Shown here: in pieces, positions 6,968 through 14,355 of the stretch
Numbering within the stretch: position 1 is the stretch's first letter
Layout: every line of letters starts with the position of its first letter
DNA from: Burkholderiales bacterium UBA4657
GTDB taxonomy: Bacteria > Pseudomonadota > Gammaproteobacteria > Burkholderiales > Burkholderiaceae_E
Direction: 5' to 3'
Length of the DNA stretch: 14,765 nt
Assembly (NCBI GenBank): GCA_002405475.1
Contig: DHLX01000010.1
Coordinates: 1 to 14,765, forward strand
Translations under genes and position numbers: made by a program
Notes under the pieces: model-generated
Database searches by the model: none
Told to the model about the DNA's origin: nothing
What the model saw: the letters and a program-made list of their open reading frames with translations, nothing else

Positions 6968-7561
6968 CTAGCCGATACGTGACGCCCATAGCAGTCGCCC
7001 CAGGTCTTTACGCATACGCTTCATGTCGGCTTGCGCCGGCCATTGCAGCATCAAATTACCCAGCGGATCAATCAAATACATGGGACCCTGGATCGAACCT
7101 GATGCCGGCGCTGGCAAAAAGGCCTGGGCCTGAGCCGCAGCAACGCGTATCACGCGCAAGCCAGGATGTTCGGCCAGTACTTCGGGCGCGACGGTCTGGT
7201 CGTCGAGCACCAGCCACACGCGCTCGATGCGTGTTTGTTTGTCGCCGGTCGAGGCGCGTACCTGACGCAAGGCATACAGTTTTTGCTGGCAATTGGCATC
7301 ACACGCGCCGGTATCGGCGCTGAGCATGATCCATTTGCCACGCAAGCTGCGCAGATCAAAGGCCTGACCATCTAGCGTAGTGGTTGCCAGCGCCGGTAAC
7401 GGCCGTTGCGGCGCGATCAGGCTGCCATAGTTATTGCGACTTTGCGGTTGCCAGAAAAAATAGGCCACCAAAGCCGCCACGATGGGGGCGGCACAAATCG
7501 CCAATATCAGCCAGAGCGTCAATCGGCTGGATTTTTTTTGTTCGGTCTGAATGTGAACCAT
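6968..7561 (-). CDS. Membrane-anchored Sco-like / thioredoxin-fold oxidase assembly protein
   Basis: This gene sits between SURF1 and ctaA, as in many Burkholderiales, and is often left as a hypothetical or wrongly called oxidase subunit I. From the ATG at 7561 it encodes 197 residues. One transmembrane helix lies at about 13-37, then an extracytoplasmic domain with a thioredoxin-like layout: LPALATTTLDGQAFDLRSLR, then a C87-D-A-N-C91 pair at the spot of the Sco CxxxC motif, and a later GPMYLIDPLGNLML strand pair. I see no histidine equivalent to the distal Sco ligand, so thiol reduction seems at least as likely as copper binding. AGGA lies 8 bases before 7561. An in-frame ATG at 7600 exists but lacks a ribosome site. 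With the 7561 start the gene overlaps the end of SURF1 by 43 bases. Confidence 0.8.
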   Translation of the reverse strand: MVHIQTEQKKSSRLTLWLILAICAAPIVAALVAYFFWQPQSRNNYGSLIAPQRPLPALATTTLDGQAFDLRSLRGKWIMLSADTGACDANCQQKLYALRQVRASTGDKQTRIERVWLVLDDQTVAPEVLAEHPGLRVIRVAAAQAQAFLPAPASGSIQGPMYLIDPLGNLMLQWPAQADMKRMRKDLGRLLWASRIG

Positions 7562-8253
7562 AACCACCATCCTAGTGTTAGCAGGCATAGGCTGTACCAT
7601 TGAAAAGCATAGCCACGATGTTTTTCCGACCCTGAACCGGCCACCGGCCAGTCGCGCACCAGCGAATCGTTGCTGGCACTGGTTTGCAATACGACAAACG
7701 GCTGCAGCTTCAGGCCAGTCAGTTGGGCATAAGCATCAAAGCCGAAGTTCGGCCACAAGCCCCCCAGTTTGCCAGCGGCGGGGGCGCCCAGATTCCAATA
7801 ACTGGGCACTTGAGCCTGCGCCAGACCCTCCAGCGTCTGCACACCATCGGGCATGGCAGGCGCGGTCAAGCGCTGGCGCTGTTGCGGTGACAGCGGCATC
7901 CAGCCACGATTCACCACAACCACCGGTGCGCCGGGTTCGGAAGGCCGGAACGCTGTTAACACATGAACCCCGGGCTGTTGCCGATACGAGCGGTTATCCA
8001 GATAGACGGTAGTATTGGCTAAAAATTCCCCATGCACCCATACGCGCCGATGCGCCACTTCGTCGGGGTTCAAGAGGCGCGCATCGAGTGTCCAGGGTGC
8101 CTGGGCATTGGCACTCACGGCGGCTGCGTGCAGGCGCTCCTTGTATTGTGCGCGCCCGGTTTGCCATTGCCCGAGGGAAAAGGTTGTCCAGATGACAAGC
8201 AATGCCGCCACGGTCGGCAACAGGCGCGAAATCCAGTGCAGTCGTGCTAGCAT
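7519..8253 (-). CDS. SURF1-family cytochrome oxidase assembly protein
   Basis: This 244-residue membrane protein of the SURF1/Shy1 family helps install heme a3 in subunit I. It has the family architecture: an N-terminal transmembrane helix (about 9-27) running into SLGQWQTGRAQYKERL, a periplasmic domain with VVVNRGWMP, and a C-terminal helix preceded by GYAFQWYSL. The start at 8253 gives the usual short N-terminus. The frame stays open to 8355, but that extension is antisense to the DUF2909 gene and looks non-native. No clear ribosome site precedes 8253. The gene heads the second transcription unit after the terminator at 8460-8488, so its promoter must lie within or opposite the DUF2909 gene. 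Confidence 0.9.
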   Translation of the reverse strand: MLARLHWISRLLPTVAALLVIWTTFSLGQWQTGRAQYKERLHAAAVSANAQAPWTLDARLLNPDEVAHRRVWVHGEFLANTTVYLDNRSYRQQPGVHVLTAFRPSEPGAPVVVVNRGWMPLSPQQRQRLTAPAMPDGVQTLEGLAQAQVPSYWNLGAPAAGKLGGLWPNFGFDAYAQLTGLKLQPFVVLQTSASNDSLVRDWPVAGSGSEKHRGYAFQWYSLCLLTLGWWLWFTFRPNKKNPAD

Positions 8254-8259
8254 CGGTTT

Positions 8260-8460
8260 ATGAAAATCATCATCGGGTTTGCATTCATCATCATTCTGGC
8301 CAGCTTGGCTTCGGCACTCTACTTCATGATGCGTCACAAGGGCGACCCGAGGCACATGGCACGGGCGTTAACGGTACGTATCAGCGTTTCGGTCTTACTT
8401 TTCATCGCCATTCTGGTCGCGCACTATTTCGGCTTGATTCAAACCACGGGTTTGAGATAA
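8260..8460 (+). CDS. DUF2909 twin-transmembrane small protein
   Basis: This 66-residue protein consists essentially of two hydrophobic helices (about 3-23 and 42-62). A short basic, polar stretch with HKGDPRHMARALTVR joins them. It matches the DUF2909 family found in oxidase clusters of Beta- and Gammaproteobacteria, whose function is not known. It is the only plus-strand gene inside the oxidase locus. Its ATG lies six bases from the SURF1 start codon on the other strand, and I see no Shine-Dalgarno sequence, so it may be leaderless or weakly translated. A bidirectional intrinsic terminator begins within its stop codon. Confidence 0.82.
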   Translation: MKIIIGFAFIIILASLASALYFMMRHKGDPRHMARALTVRISVSVLLFIAILVAHYFGLIQTTGLR

Positions 8461-8488
8461 AAAAAGCCGCGAGTGCCGCGGCTTTTTT
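8460..8488. terminator. Bidirectional intrinsic terminator between DUF2909 and ctaE
   Basis: A perfect 12-bp stem (8460-8471 with 8477-8488) has a GC core GCCGCG/CGCGGC, flanking A6 and T6 runs and a 5-base loop. Because A and T runs flank the core on both sides, it can end transcription in both directions. It would stop the plus-strand DUF2909 transcript and the minus-strand coxB-ctaE operon, whose last stop codon is at 8506-8508. Confidence 0.9.
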
Positions 8489-8505
8489 CAAACTACGGTG
8501 GCGCA

Positions 8506-9375
8506 TTACATCCAGTACACCACAACGTACAGGCCAAGCCATACTACATCAACAAAATGCCAGTACCAGGCCACGGCTTCGAAGCCGAAATGGCTTTCCG
8601 GTTTGAAGTGGCCTTTGATCAGGCGGTACAGGATGACAGCCAGCATGATGGCACCCAGCGTGACATGAAAGCCGTGAAAGCCGGTCAGCATGAAGAAGGT
8701 CGAACCGAAAATACCTGAGGCCAGGGTCAGGTTCAGGTCACGATAAGCGTGGATGTACTCGTAAGCCTGGAAGCCCAGAAAGATGACCCCGAGAGCGATG
8801 GTCAGAATCATGCCCCAGATGGCGTGTTTGCGATTGTTGGCAATCAGGGCGTGGTGCGCCCAGGTCAAGGTCACGCCCGACGTTAACAGCAACAGGGTGT
8901 TGATAGTAGGAATCGGGAACGGGCCAATGGTCTGGAATGAGTCGACAACACCCGCGGGACCCGTATGCGGCCAGGTGGCAGTAAAGTCCGGCCATAGCAC
9001 GGTACGGTTGTCCAGGTCACCCAGCCAGGGCATGGCGAAGCTGCGTGCGTAGTACAGCGCACCGAAGAAGGCGGCAAAGAACATGACCTCAGAAAAAATG
9101 AACCAGCCCATGCTCCAGCGAAACGAAGTATCGACGTTTTTACTGTACAGACCGGCTTCAGACTCACTGATTGTTTGACCAAACCAGCCATACAGCACAT
9201 AGAACAGTACGAGTAAGCCAGCCAGCAATACCCAATAGCCAATGCTGATGAAATTGACCGTCATTGAGGCTCCCGCCACAAAAAACAGCATCGCCAGCGA
9301 GGCCAGTGCCGGCCATTGTGACGGCTGCGGTACAAAGTAATGGGGTGCTTTATCGCTATGAGCCGTGGCACTCAT
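8506..9375 (-). CDS. ctaE: Cytochrome c oxidase subunit III
   Basis: This 289-residue protein is the seven-helix subunit III of the heme-copper oxidase, which stabilises the proton path of subunit I. Recognisable family segments are HYFVPQPSQWPA near the N-terminus, SFRWSMGWFIFSEVMFFAAF, the helix with TWAHHAL, GFQAYEY, GFHGFHVTLGAIML, and the C-terminal AVAWYWHFVDVVWLGLY. AGGAG precedes the ATG by about 7 bases. The gene follows DUF2970 after 12 bases and is the last of the structural operon, ending just before the bidirectional terminator. Confidence 0.96.
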   Translation of the reverse strand: MSATAHSDKAPHYFVPQPSQWPALASLAMLFFVAGASMTVNFISIGYWVLLAGLLVLFYVLYGWFGQTISESEAGLYSKNVDTSFRWSMGWFIFSEVMFFAAFFGALYYARSFAMPWLGDLDNRTVLWPDFTATWPHTGPAGVVDSFQTIGPFPIPTINTLLLLTSGVTLTWAHHALIANNRKHAIWGMILTIALGVIFLGFQAYEYIHAYRDLNLTLASGIFGSTFFMLTGFHGFHVTLGAIMLAVILYRLIKGHFKPESHFGFEAVAWYWHFVDVVWLGLYVVVYWM

Positions 9376-9387
9376 TCACATCTCCTG

Positions 9388-9564
9388 TCAAGCGGCTACA
9401 ACGAGCCGAACAATTAAAATCAAACTGACTACAAATATTGCGGCGGCGATAATACCCGCAATGATCACATGAACCGGATTCAGCGTTTCCAGATCTGACT
9501 CGTGATCCTGCCGTTTGCGCACTCCGAAAAACGACCACAAAACCGCCCGCATCGTGCGCCACAT
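9388..9564 (-). CDS. DUF2970 small membrane protein
   Basis: Translating the minus strand from ATG at 9564 gives 58 residues. A basic N-terminus (MWRTMRAVLWSFFGVRKRQ) is followed by an acidic turn and LNPVHVIIAGIIAAAIFV, which begins a single transmembrane helix of about 25 residues. This matches DUF2970, a family commonly found between ctaG and ctaE in Betaproteobacteria, with no assigned function. It starts 8 bases after the ctaG stop and ends 12 bases before ctaE, so it is firmly inside the operon. It probably assists oxidase assembly or associates with the complex; that is inference from position only. Confidence 0.85.
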   Translation of the reverse strand: MWRTMRAVLWSFFGVRKRQDHESDLETLNPVHVIIAGIIAAAIFVVSLILIVRLVVAA

Positions 9565-9572
9565 TACAACAC

Positions 9573-10178
9573 CTAATTCAGGCTTGTTGCCATAGCTGCC
9601 GAGGCAGACGGGGCAACCGGTACTTCAAAAAACGTATACGACAAAGTAATGGTTTTAACATCTTCAGGCAGCGCCGGATCGACTACAAATACCACCGGAA
9701 AGCGCCGTGTCTCCTTGGCCGGTAAAGCCTGTTGCTTGAAACAAAAGCATTCAAGTTTTTTGAAATGGGCGGCCGCATTGGTCGGCGCGTAACTAGGAAT
9801 TGATTGACCCGCCATATCTCGAGTCTGATTATTGGTAATGTCGTACACCACGGTCACCAGTTCGCCCGGATGCACTTTCATGGCATTGATTTCCGGTTTG
9901 AAGGTCCAAGGACCACGACTATTGGCGTCAAATTCGACGGTAATGCTTCGGCTGCTATCTACTTGTGAATTTTTTATCAGTGCTTCGGCATCTTTATCTT
10001 TGCGCGTCAGAAAATTGATACCAGTGATTTCACAAATTTTCTCGTAAAACGGTACCAGCGCAAAGCCGAAACCAAACATGACCACGGCCATGACCAGTAG
10101 TTTTTTAAGCATCATGCGCGAGTTTTCTTGCGCTTCCTGCCGGAATTGTTCTGGGCTGTTATGGTTGGGTTCTGACAT
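9573..10178 (-). CDS. ctaG: Cytochrome c oxidase assembly protein CtaG/Cox11 (CuB chaperone)
   Basis: This 201-residue protein is the Cox11-type copper chaperone that supplies CuB of subunit I. One N-terminal transmembrane helix (about 23-43) leads to LVPFYEKICEITG, then a periplasmic immunoglobulin-like domain. The copper-binding pair lies in C144-F-C-F147, inside LECFCFKQQ, and the beta sandwich ends with ITLSYTFFEV. All hallmark residues are intact. It begins 6 bases after the small assembly peptide ends, with no strong ribosome site, so translational coupling is likely. It is unrelated to the Gram-positive CtaG (caa3_CtaG) family that shares the name. Confidence 0.95.
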   Translation of the reverse strand: MSEPNHNSPEQFRQEAQENSRMMLKKLLVMAVVMFGFGFALVPFYEKICEITGINFLTRKDKDAEALIKNSQVDSSRSITVEFDANSRGPWTFKPEINAMKVHPGELVTVVYDITNNQTRDMAGQSIPSYAPTNAAAHFKKLECFCFKQQALPAKETRRFPVVFVVDPALPEDVKTITLSYTFFEVPVAPSASAAMATSLN

Positions 10179-10184
10179 GACGGT

Positions 10185-10322
10185 TCAGCGCATGAAGAAA
10201 GCGAATTTGATCATTACCGCGGCGAAGAAAAATGCCGCAATCGACAGCAAAATCCAGCCGGTTCGCAGCGCATTTTTACGCTGCGAGGCTTTCAGGTCTG
10301 AAATCGTGTCGTTTGCAGGCAT
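10185..10322 (-). CDS. Cytochrome oxidase small assembly protein (45 aa)
   Basis: A short minus-strand frame from ATG at 10322 encodes 45 residues: a polar, basic N-terminus (MPANDTISDLKASQRKNALR) and one helix starting TGWILLSIAAFFFAAVMIKF. It sits 16 bases after the ctaD stop and 6 bases before ctaG. Burkholderiales oxidase operons commonly carry such a peptide there, annotated as cytochrome oxidase small assembly protein. The composition and tight spacing argue that it is a real gene, although it is too short for most gene-finding cut-offs. A transmembrane helper in subunit I maturation is the likely role, by position. Confidence 0.78.
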   Translation of the reverse strand: MPANDTISDLKASQRKNALRTGWILLSIAAFFFAAVMIKFAFFMR

Positions 10323-10338
10323 GGCGTGTAGTCGTTAC

Positions 10339-11952
10339 TTATTTCACTACCGGCGGTGTTTCAAACGTGTGGAACGGTGCCGGTGATGGAACGCTGAATT
10401 CCAGGCCCTCTGATCCTTCCCAGACTTCTTGGGTTGCTTTTTCCCCTTTGCCCTGCCAGCAGCGGATCATGGCGTACAAGAATACCAGTTGCGAAAAGCC
10501 AAAACCAAAGGCGCCAATGGTGGCAATGGCATGGAAATCGGTGAACTGGGTGGCATAGTCGGCATAACGACGCGGCATGCCGGCCAGACCCAGGAAGTGC
10601 ATGGGGAAGAAAGTGATGTTGAAAGTAATCAGTGACGCCCAGAAGTGGAATTTACCCAGAGCTTCGCTGTACATGACACCCGTCCATTTCGGTACCCAGA
10701 AATAAGCACCGGCAAACAAGGCAAACAGCGAACCAGCTACCAGTACGTAGTGGAAATGCGCCACCACGTAATAGGTGTCCTGCAATTGAATATCAATCGG
10801 AGCAATCGACAGGATAATGCCAGTCAGGCCACCGAGGGTGAAAACGAAGATGAAGCCCAGCGCGAACAACATCGGGGTTTCAAATGTCAGCGCGCCTTTC
10901 CACATGGTGGCGATCCAGTTAAAAATTTTCACGCCCGTGGGCACGGCAATCAGCATGGTGGCGTACATGAAGAACAACTGACCCGTTACCGGCATACCAG
11001 TGGTAAACATGTGGTGCGCCCAGACAATGAACGACAGAATCGCAATCGAGGCGGTGGCATAGACCATTGAGCTATAACCGAACAGCGGTTTGCGTGAGAA
11101 CGTCGGAATAATGTGCGAGACAATGCCGAACGCCGGCAGAATCATGATGTAAACCTCGGGGTGGCCGAAGAACCAGAAAATATGCTGGTACATGACCGGG
11201 TCGCCACCGCCGGCAGCATTGAAGAACGAAGTGCCGAAGTGGCGGTCGGTCAGCAGCATGGTGATGGCGCCAGCCAGCACCGGCATGACCGCAATCAGCA
11301 GGTAGGCCGTAATCAGCCAGGTCCAGCAGAACATGGGCATTTTCATCAGCGTCATGCCGGGGGCGCGCATGTTCAAAATAGTGGTAATGATGTTGATCGA
11401 ACCCATGATGGACGAGGCGCCCAGAATGTGCATCGCAAAAATGGCCATATCCATACCGATACCCATTTGCGTGGACAATGGCGCGTATAGCGTCCAGCCT
11501 GCCGCGGTAGCGCCACCGGGCACAAAGAATGAGGCCGTCAGAAGCAGAGCCGCAGGTACCATCAGCCAGAAGCTGAAGTTGTTCATGCGCGCAAATGCCA
11601 TGTCAGAGGCGCCAATCTGCAACGGAATCATCCAGTTGGCGAAGCCGACGAAGGCAGGCATGATGGCACCAAACACCATGATGATGCCGTGCATGGTGGT
11701 CAATTGATTGAAAAATTCGGGGTTGGTAAATTGCAGACCGGGCTGGAACAGTTCGGCGCGTAACCAAAGTGCCAGTAACCCGCCTTGCAGCAGCATGATG
11801 AACGAGAAAATCAGGTACATCGTGCCTATGTCTTTGTGGTTGGTCGCAAACAACCAGCGCCGCCAGCCCGTAGGATGGTCATGGTGATGATCATGGGCAT
11901 GATCGCCGTGATGTCCGTCAGCGGCGGGGTGACCAGGTAAAACTGCGCTCAT
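10339..11952 (-). CDS. ctaD: Cytochrome c oxidase subunit I (aa3-type, A1 class)
   Basis: This 537-residue catalytic subunit reduces oxygen to water and pumps protons. Heme a ligands are H88 (in TMHGI) and H401. CuB ligands are H264, H313 and H314, and the heme a3 ligand is H399 (VVAHFHYV). H264-P-E266-V-Y268 carries the cross-linked tyrosine and the glutamate that marks type A1 oxidases. D117 (GASDMAFARMNN) is the D-channel entrance and K342 fits the K channel. The N-terminus has nine histidines within 30 residues, a known but variable trait of this family. GGAG precedes the ATG by about 8 bases. It follows coxB after 24 bases. Confidence 0.97.
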   Translation of the reverse strand: MSAVLPGHPAADGHHGDHAHDHHHDHPTGWRRWLFATNHKDIGTMYLIFSFIMLLQGGLLALWLRAELFQPGLQFTNPEFFNQLTTMHGIIMVFGAIMPAFVGFANWMIPLQIGASDMAFARMNNFSFWLMVPAALLLTASFFVPGGATAAGWTLYAPLSTQMGIGMDMAIFAMHILGASSIMGSINIITTILNMRAPGMTLMKMPMFCWTWLITAYLLIAVMPVLAGAITMLLTDRHFGTSFFNAAGGGDPVMYQHIFWFFGHPEVYIMILPAFGIVSHIIPTFSRKPLFGYSSMVYATASIAILSFIVWAHHMFTTGMPVTGQLFFMYATMLIAVPTGVKIFNWIATMWKGALTFETPMLFALGFIFVFTLGGLTGIILSIAPIDIQLQDTYYVVAHFHYVLVAGSLFALFAGAYFWVPKWTGVMYSEALGKFHFWASLITFNITFFPMHFLGLAGMPRRYADYATQFTDFHAIATIGAFGFGFSQLVFLYAMIRCWQGKGEKATQEVWEGSEGLEFSVPSPAPFHTFETPPVVK

Positions 11953-11976
11953 CGTATTCTCCGATTCCTGTCAGGG

Positions 11977-13179
11977 TTAGCTTTTACGTCCGGCGGCAAC
12001 TTCTTTGGGCTGTACAGTCGTGCCCAGATTGTTACCCCAGGAATTTTTGGTGTAAGTAATGACGGCGGCAATGTCCAGATCGTTCAGCTGGTTCTTCCAT
12101 GCTGGCATCTGGTTTTTGCCGTTCAGCAAAATGTCAATCTGGCCGGATTTCGGTCCTTGCACCACTTTCGATCCATCGAGTGCCGGGAACATATTGGGCA
12201 ATCCTTTGCCAGTGGCTTGGTGGCAAGCCACGCAGTTAGTAGCGTAGATTTTTTCACCACGCGCCTTGAGTTCGTCCAGCGACCAGGTTTTGTTCATGTC
12301 GGCTTCAGACACGGCTGCCGGCCCTGCGGGAGCCGCCGCTGCGGTTTGTACCGGTTTGTCGAGCCCTAGCTCTTTTTTCTTTTCTGCTACCCACTTGGCG
12401 TAGTCTTCTTTCGATTTCACTTCGACCACAATCGGCATGAAGGCATGATCCTTGCCGCATAATTCAGCACATTGACCGCGGTAGGTACCCACTTTTTCTG
12501 CGCGGAACCAGGTGTCTCGCACAAAACCCGGAATGGCGTCCTGTTTAACGCCAAAGGCCGGTACCATCCACGCATGAATGACGTCATTGGCGGTCGTGAT
12601 AATCCGTACCTTGGTATCGACCGGCACGACCAGAGGGTTATCCACTTCGATCAGATAAGTCGGATTGGCGAGACGTGCAGCGTGGTTACCGCCATCAATC
12701 TGGTCACGTGGCGTAGTCAGGGTAGACACGAAACCTATACCTTCGCCTTGCCCCTTCAAATAGTCATAGCCCCATTTCCACTGATAACCGGTTACTTTGA
12801 CCGTCAACTCGGAGTTGGTCGTGTCTTTCATTTCGACCACCACTTTGGTTGCGGGTAGCGCCATCAAAATGACGATAATGAACGGAATCACGGTCCAGAC
12901 AATTTCAACCGTGGTGCTTTCATGAAAATTGGCTGGCGTAACACCTTTGGACTTGCGGTGAAAGGCAATTGACCAGAACATGGCGCCGAACACCAGAACG
13001 GCTATGACCACGCACACCCAGAATACGCCGGTATGCAGGCTGTAAATGTTCTCCGCGACGCTGGTGACCGGGGGGGCAAGGTTGTATTTGCTTTCAATGG
13101 CCAGGGCGCTGACCGGGGCCAGTAGCAAGGCAGAAATGAAGGAGGGGAGAGCCTTGGCGAGATTCATACGATGTTTCAT
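11977..13179 (-). CDS. coxB: Cytochrome c oxidase subunit II fused to cytochrome c (caa3-type)
   Basis: This 400-residue protein has a signal peptide (about 1-27), two transmembrane helices (about 50-73 and 92-112) and the cupredoxin CuA domain. CuA ligands are all visible: H202 (VIHAW), C237-A-E-L-C241, H245 and M248. Y132-Q-W-K-W lies on the electron entry path. An Ala/Pro-rich linker (278-290) leads to a C-terminal cytochrome c domain with C316-V-A-C-H320 and probable axial M358 (NQMPAW). The oxidase can thus accept electrons through its own covalent heme c. It is the first gene of the structural operon. M5 is an alternative start; neither has a strong ribosome site. Confidence 0.96.
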   Translation of the reverse strand: MKHRMNLAKALPSFISALLLAPVSALAIESKYNLAPPVTSVAENIYSLHTGVFWVCVVIAVLVFGAMFWSIAFHRKSKGVTPANFHESTTVEIVWTVIPFIIVILMALPATKVVVEMKDTTNSELTVKVTGYQWKWGYDYLKGQGEGIGFVSTLTTPRDQIDGGNHAARLANPTYLIEVDNPLVVPVDTKVRIITTANDVIHAWMVPAFGVKQDAIPGFVRDTWFRAEKVGTYRGQCAELCGKDHAFMPIVVEVKSKEDYAKWVAEKKKELGLDKPVQTAAAAPAGPAAVSEADMNKTWSLDELKARGEKIYATNCVACHQATGKGLPNMFPALDGSKVVQGPKSGQIDILLNGKNQMPAWKNQLNDLDIAAVITYTKNSWGNNLGTTVQPKEVAAGRKS

Positions 13180-13339
13180 GCGTTGTGTCTAACCTTAAAA
13201 TATTCAAACCTGCATACCGTGCCGCTCAGCGTCAGTTCACGCGCCGGGCATAACGCCATCTGTTGCGACGGGGAAAACGGCACGATTTCCACTGGCAAGA
13301 CATCCGGTCTGCCTAATGGTCATGTAATGCCAGCCCACT

Positions 13340-13369
13340 ATGATATCAGCCGACGCGGGGGGATTCCAA
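13340..13369 (-). promoter_or_regulatory. Candidate promoter of the coxB-ctaE operon
   Basis: On the minus strand, -35 TTGGAA (13369-13364) and -10 TATCAT (13345-13340, 5 of 6 consensus bases) stand 18 bases apart. Transcription would start near 13333, leaving a leader of roughly 150 bases before coxB. The spacer contains a run of six C. This is the best sigma70-like match I could see in the 246-base gap, but it was found by eye. Confidence 0.45.
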
Positions 13370-13391
13370 ACTTGGAGGGCAACAAAGAGAA

Positions 13392-13414
13392 AAACAACAC
13401 GCATCAGGTTGTTT
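13392..13414 (-). terminator. Weak intrinsic terminator candidate after the BioC-like gene
   Basis: On the minus strand, 12 bases past the stop codon, AAACAAC (13414-13408) pairs with GTTGTTT (13398-13392) around a 9-base loop. A few further T residues follow. The stem is AT-rich, so efficiency is doubtful. It lies just upstream of the candidate coxB promoter, where a stop would be useful. Confidence 0.35.
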
Positions 13415-13425
13415 GTGTGTGCTCA

Positions 13426-14355
13426 CTATTTTTTCTTTCTGCCGCCCAATTGTGTCAATGGTACGCCGACCCAGGTGCGACCGTCCTCGTTGCGTTGCCG
13501 GGCTGGTGATACGCCAGCACGCCAGGCATGACCATAGATGACTTCCAGCGTCAAGGGGATGCGGCCGTCGGCATGAGCCTGATGTTGTAATGGCTCTGTC
13601 CGGCGTCGCCAGTCCCGCGGGGTCTGCAAGCCCTGCCTTCTGGAAGCCAGGCAATTGCCTCCCAAAGCATGTAATTCACCCAGTAAATCCTCGCTTGATT
13701 TGTATGTGAGCGTTAACTTTTCCATATCCATCACGGGCGTGGTGAAGCCGGCTTCGACCAGCATATCGCCCAAATCATGCATATCCACCAATGGCAAAAT
13801 CGAGCCGGCCAGGCCGGTGCTGCGTAATTCCTGCAGACTGTCCGGTCCCAGGGTGCTAAACATCAATAGCCCTCCCGGCTTTACTACCCGTGCCCATTCC
13901 GGGAATACCGAGTGCGGCTGGGGGGTATATTGCAGGCTCAGGTTGGAGTACAGAAAATCGACACTGGAGTTTTTGATCGGCAGGTGCGCCAGGTCGGCTT
14001 GAATTGCCGCTGGCACTGGCCGTTGACTGGCCGTGATGCTCTGAAACCAACGCCTAAGCGTAGTTACAGGGGCATGAAACTGACGTAAATTTTTTTCCGA
14101 CAGATCGAGTGCCAGCAGCCGTGCCTGCGGATAGCGCCCTTGCAGATCGGCCAGATCGCGTCCGGGGCCGCAGCCCACATCCAATACCAGTTCGGGCTGA
14201 CAGCGTATCAGGTCCAAGCGTTCGGCCATACGCCGGGCAACTTCGCGAATGACAACATCATGCCGGGGGTAGGCGTCAGCGCGGCGGTCAGACTGACGCT
14301 GTAAATGAATCAGATGGATCATGGCAATATGCTGCCATATTTGAGAGAAAGTCAT
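13426..14355 (-). CDS. BioC-like class I SAM-dependent methyltransferase
   Basis: This 309-residue protein has a Rossmann-type SAM-binding fold. Motif I is V57-L-D-V-G-C-G-P-G65. The acidic residue ending strand 2 is D84 in LALDLSE. Later strands include VDFLYSNLSLQY and the post-motif region RVVKPGGLLMFSTLG. The DRRADAYPRHD opening resembles BioC, the malonyl-ACP O-methyltransferase of biotin synthesis, and such genes are often called BioC in Burkholderiales. No biotin gene is nearby, so the substrate is uncertain. The start at 14355 overlaps the ComF start on the other strand; M12 (14322) is the alternative. The C-terminal tail is basic (GGRKKK). Confidence 0.75.
   Translation of the reverse strand: MTFSQIWQHIAMIHLIHLQRQSDRRADAYPRHDVVIREVARRMAERLDLIRCQPELVLDVGCGPGRDLADLQGRYPQARLLALDLSEKNLRQFHAPVTTLRRWFQSITASQRPVPAAIQADLAHLPIKNSSVDFLYSNLSLQYTPQPHSVFPEWARVVKPGGLLMFSTLGPDSLQELRSTGLAGSILPLVDMHDLGDMLVEAGFTTPVMDMEKLTLTYKSSEDLLGELHALGGNCLASRRQGLQTPRDWRRRTEPLQHQAHADGRIPLTLEVIYGHAWRAGVSPARQRNEDGRTWVGVPLTQLGGRKKK

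Noticed and set aside
8254..8355. 34-residue N-terminal extension of SURF1
   Set aside because: The extension is antisense to the DUF2909 gene, is polar and unlike SURF1 N-termini; the family start lies right before the first transmembrane helix at 8253.
10645..11707. Long plus-strand frames opposite ctaD
   Set aside because: They are antisense shadows of a highly conserved gene with low-complexity, His- and Gln-rich translations and no family resemblance.
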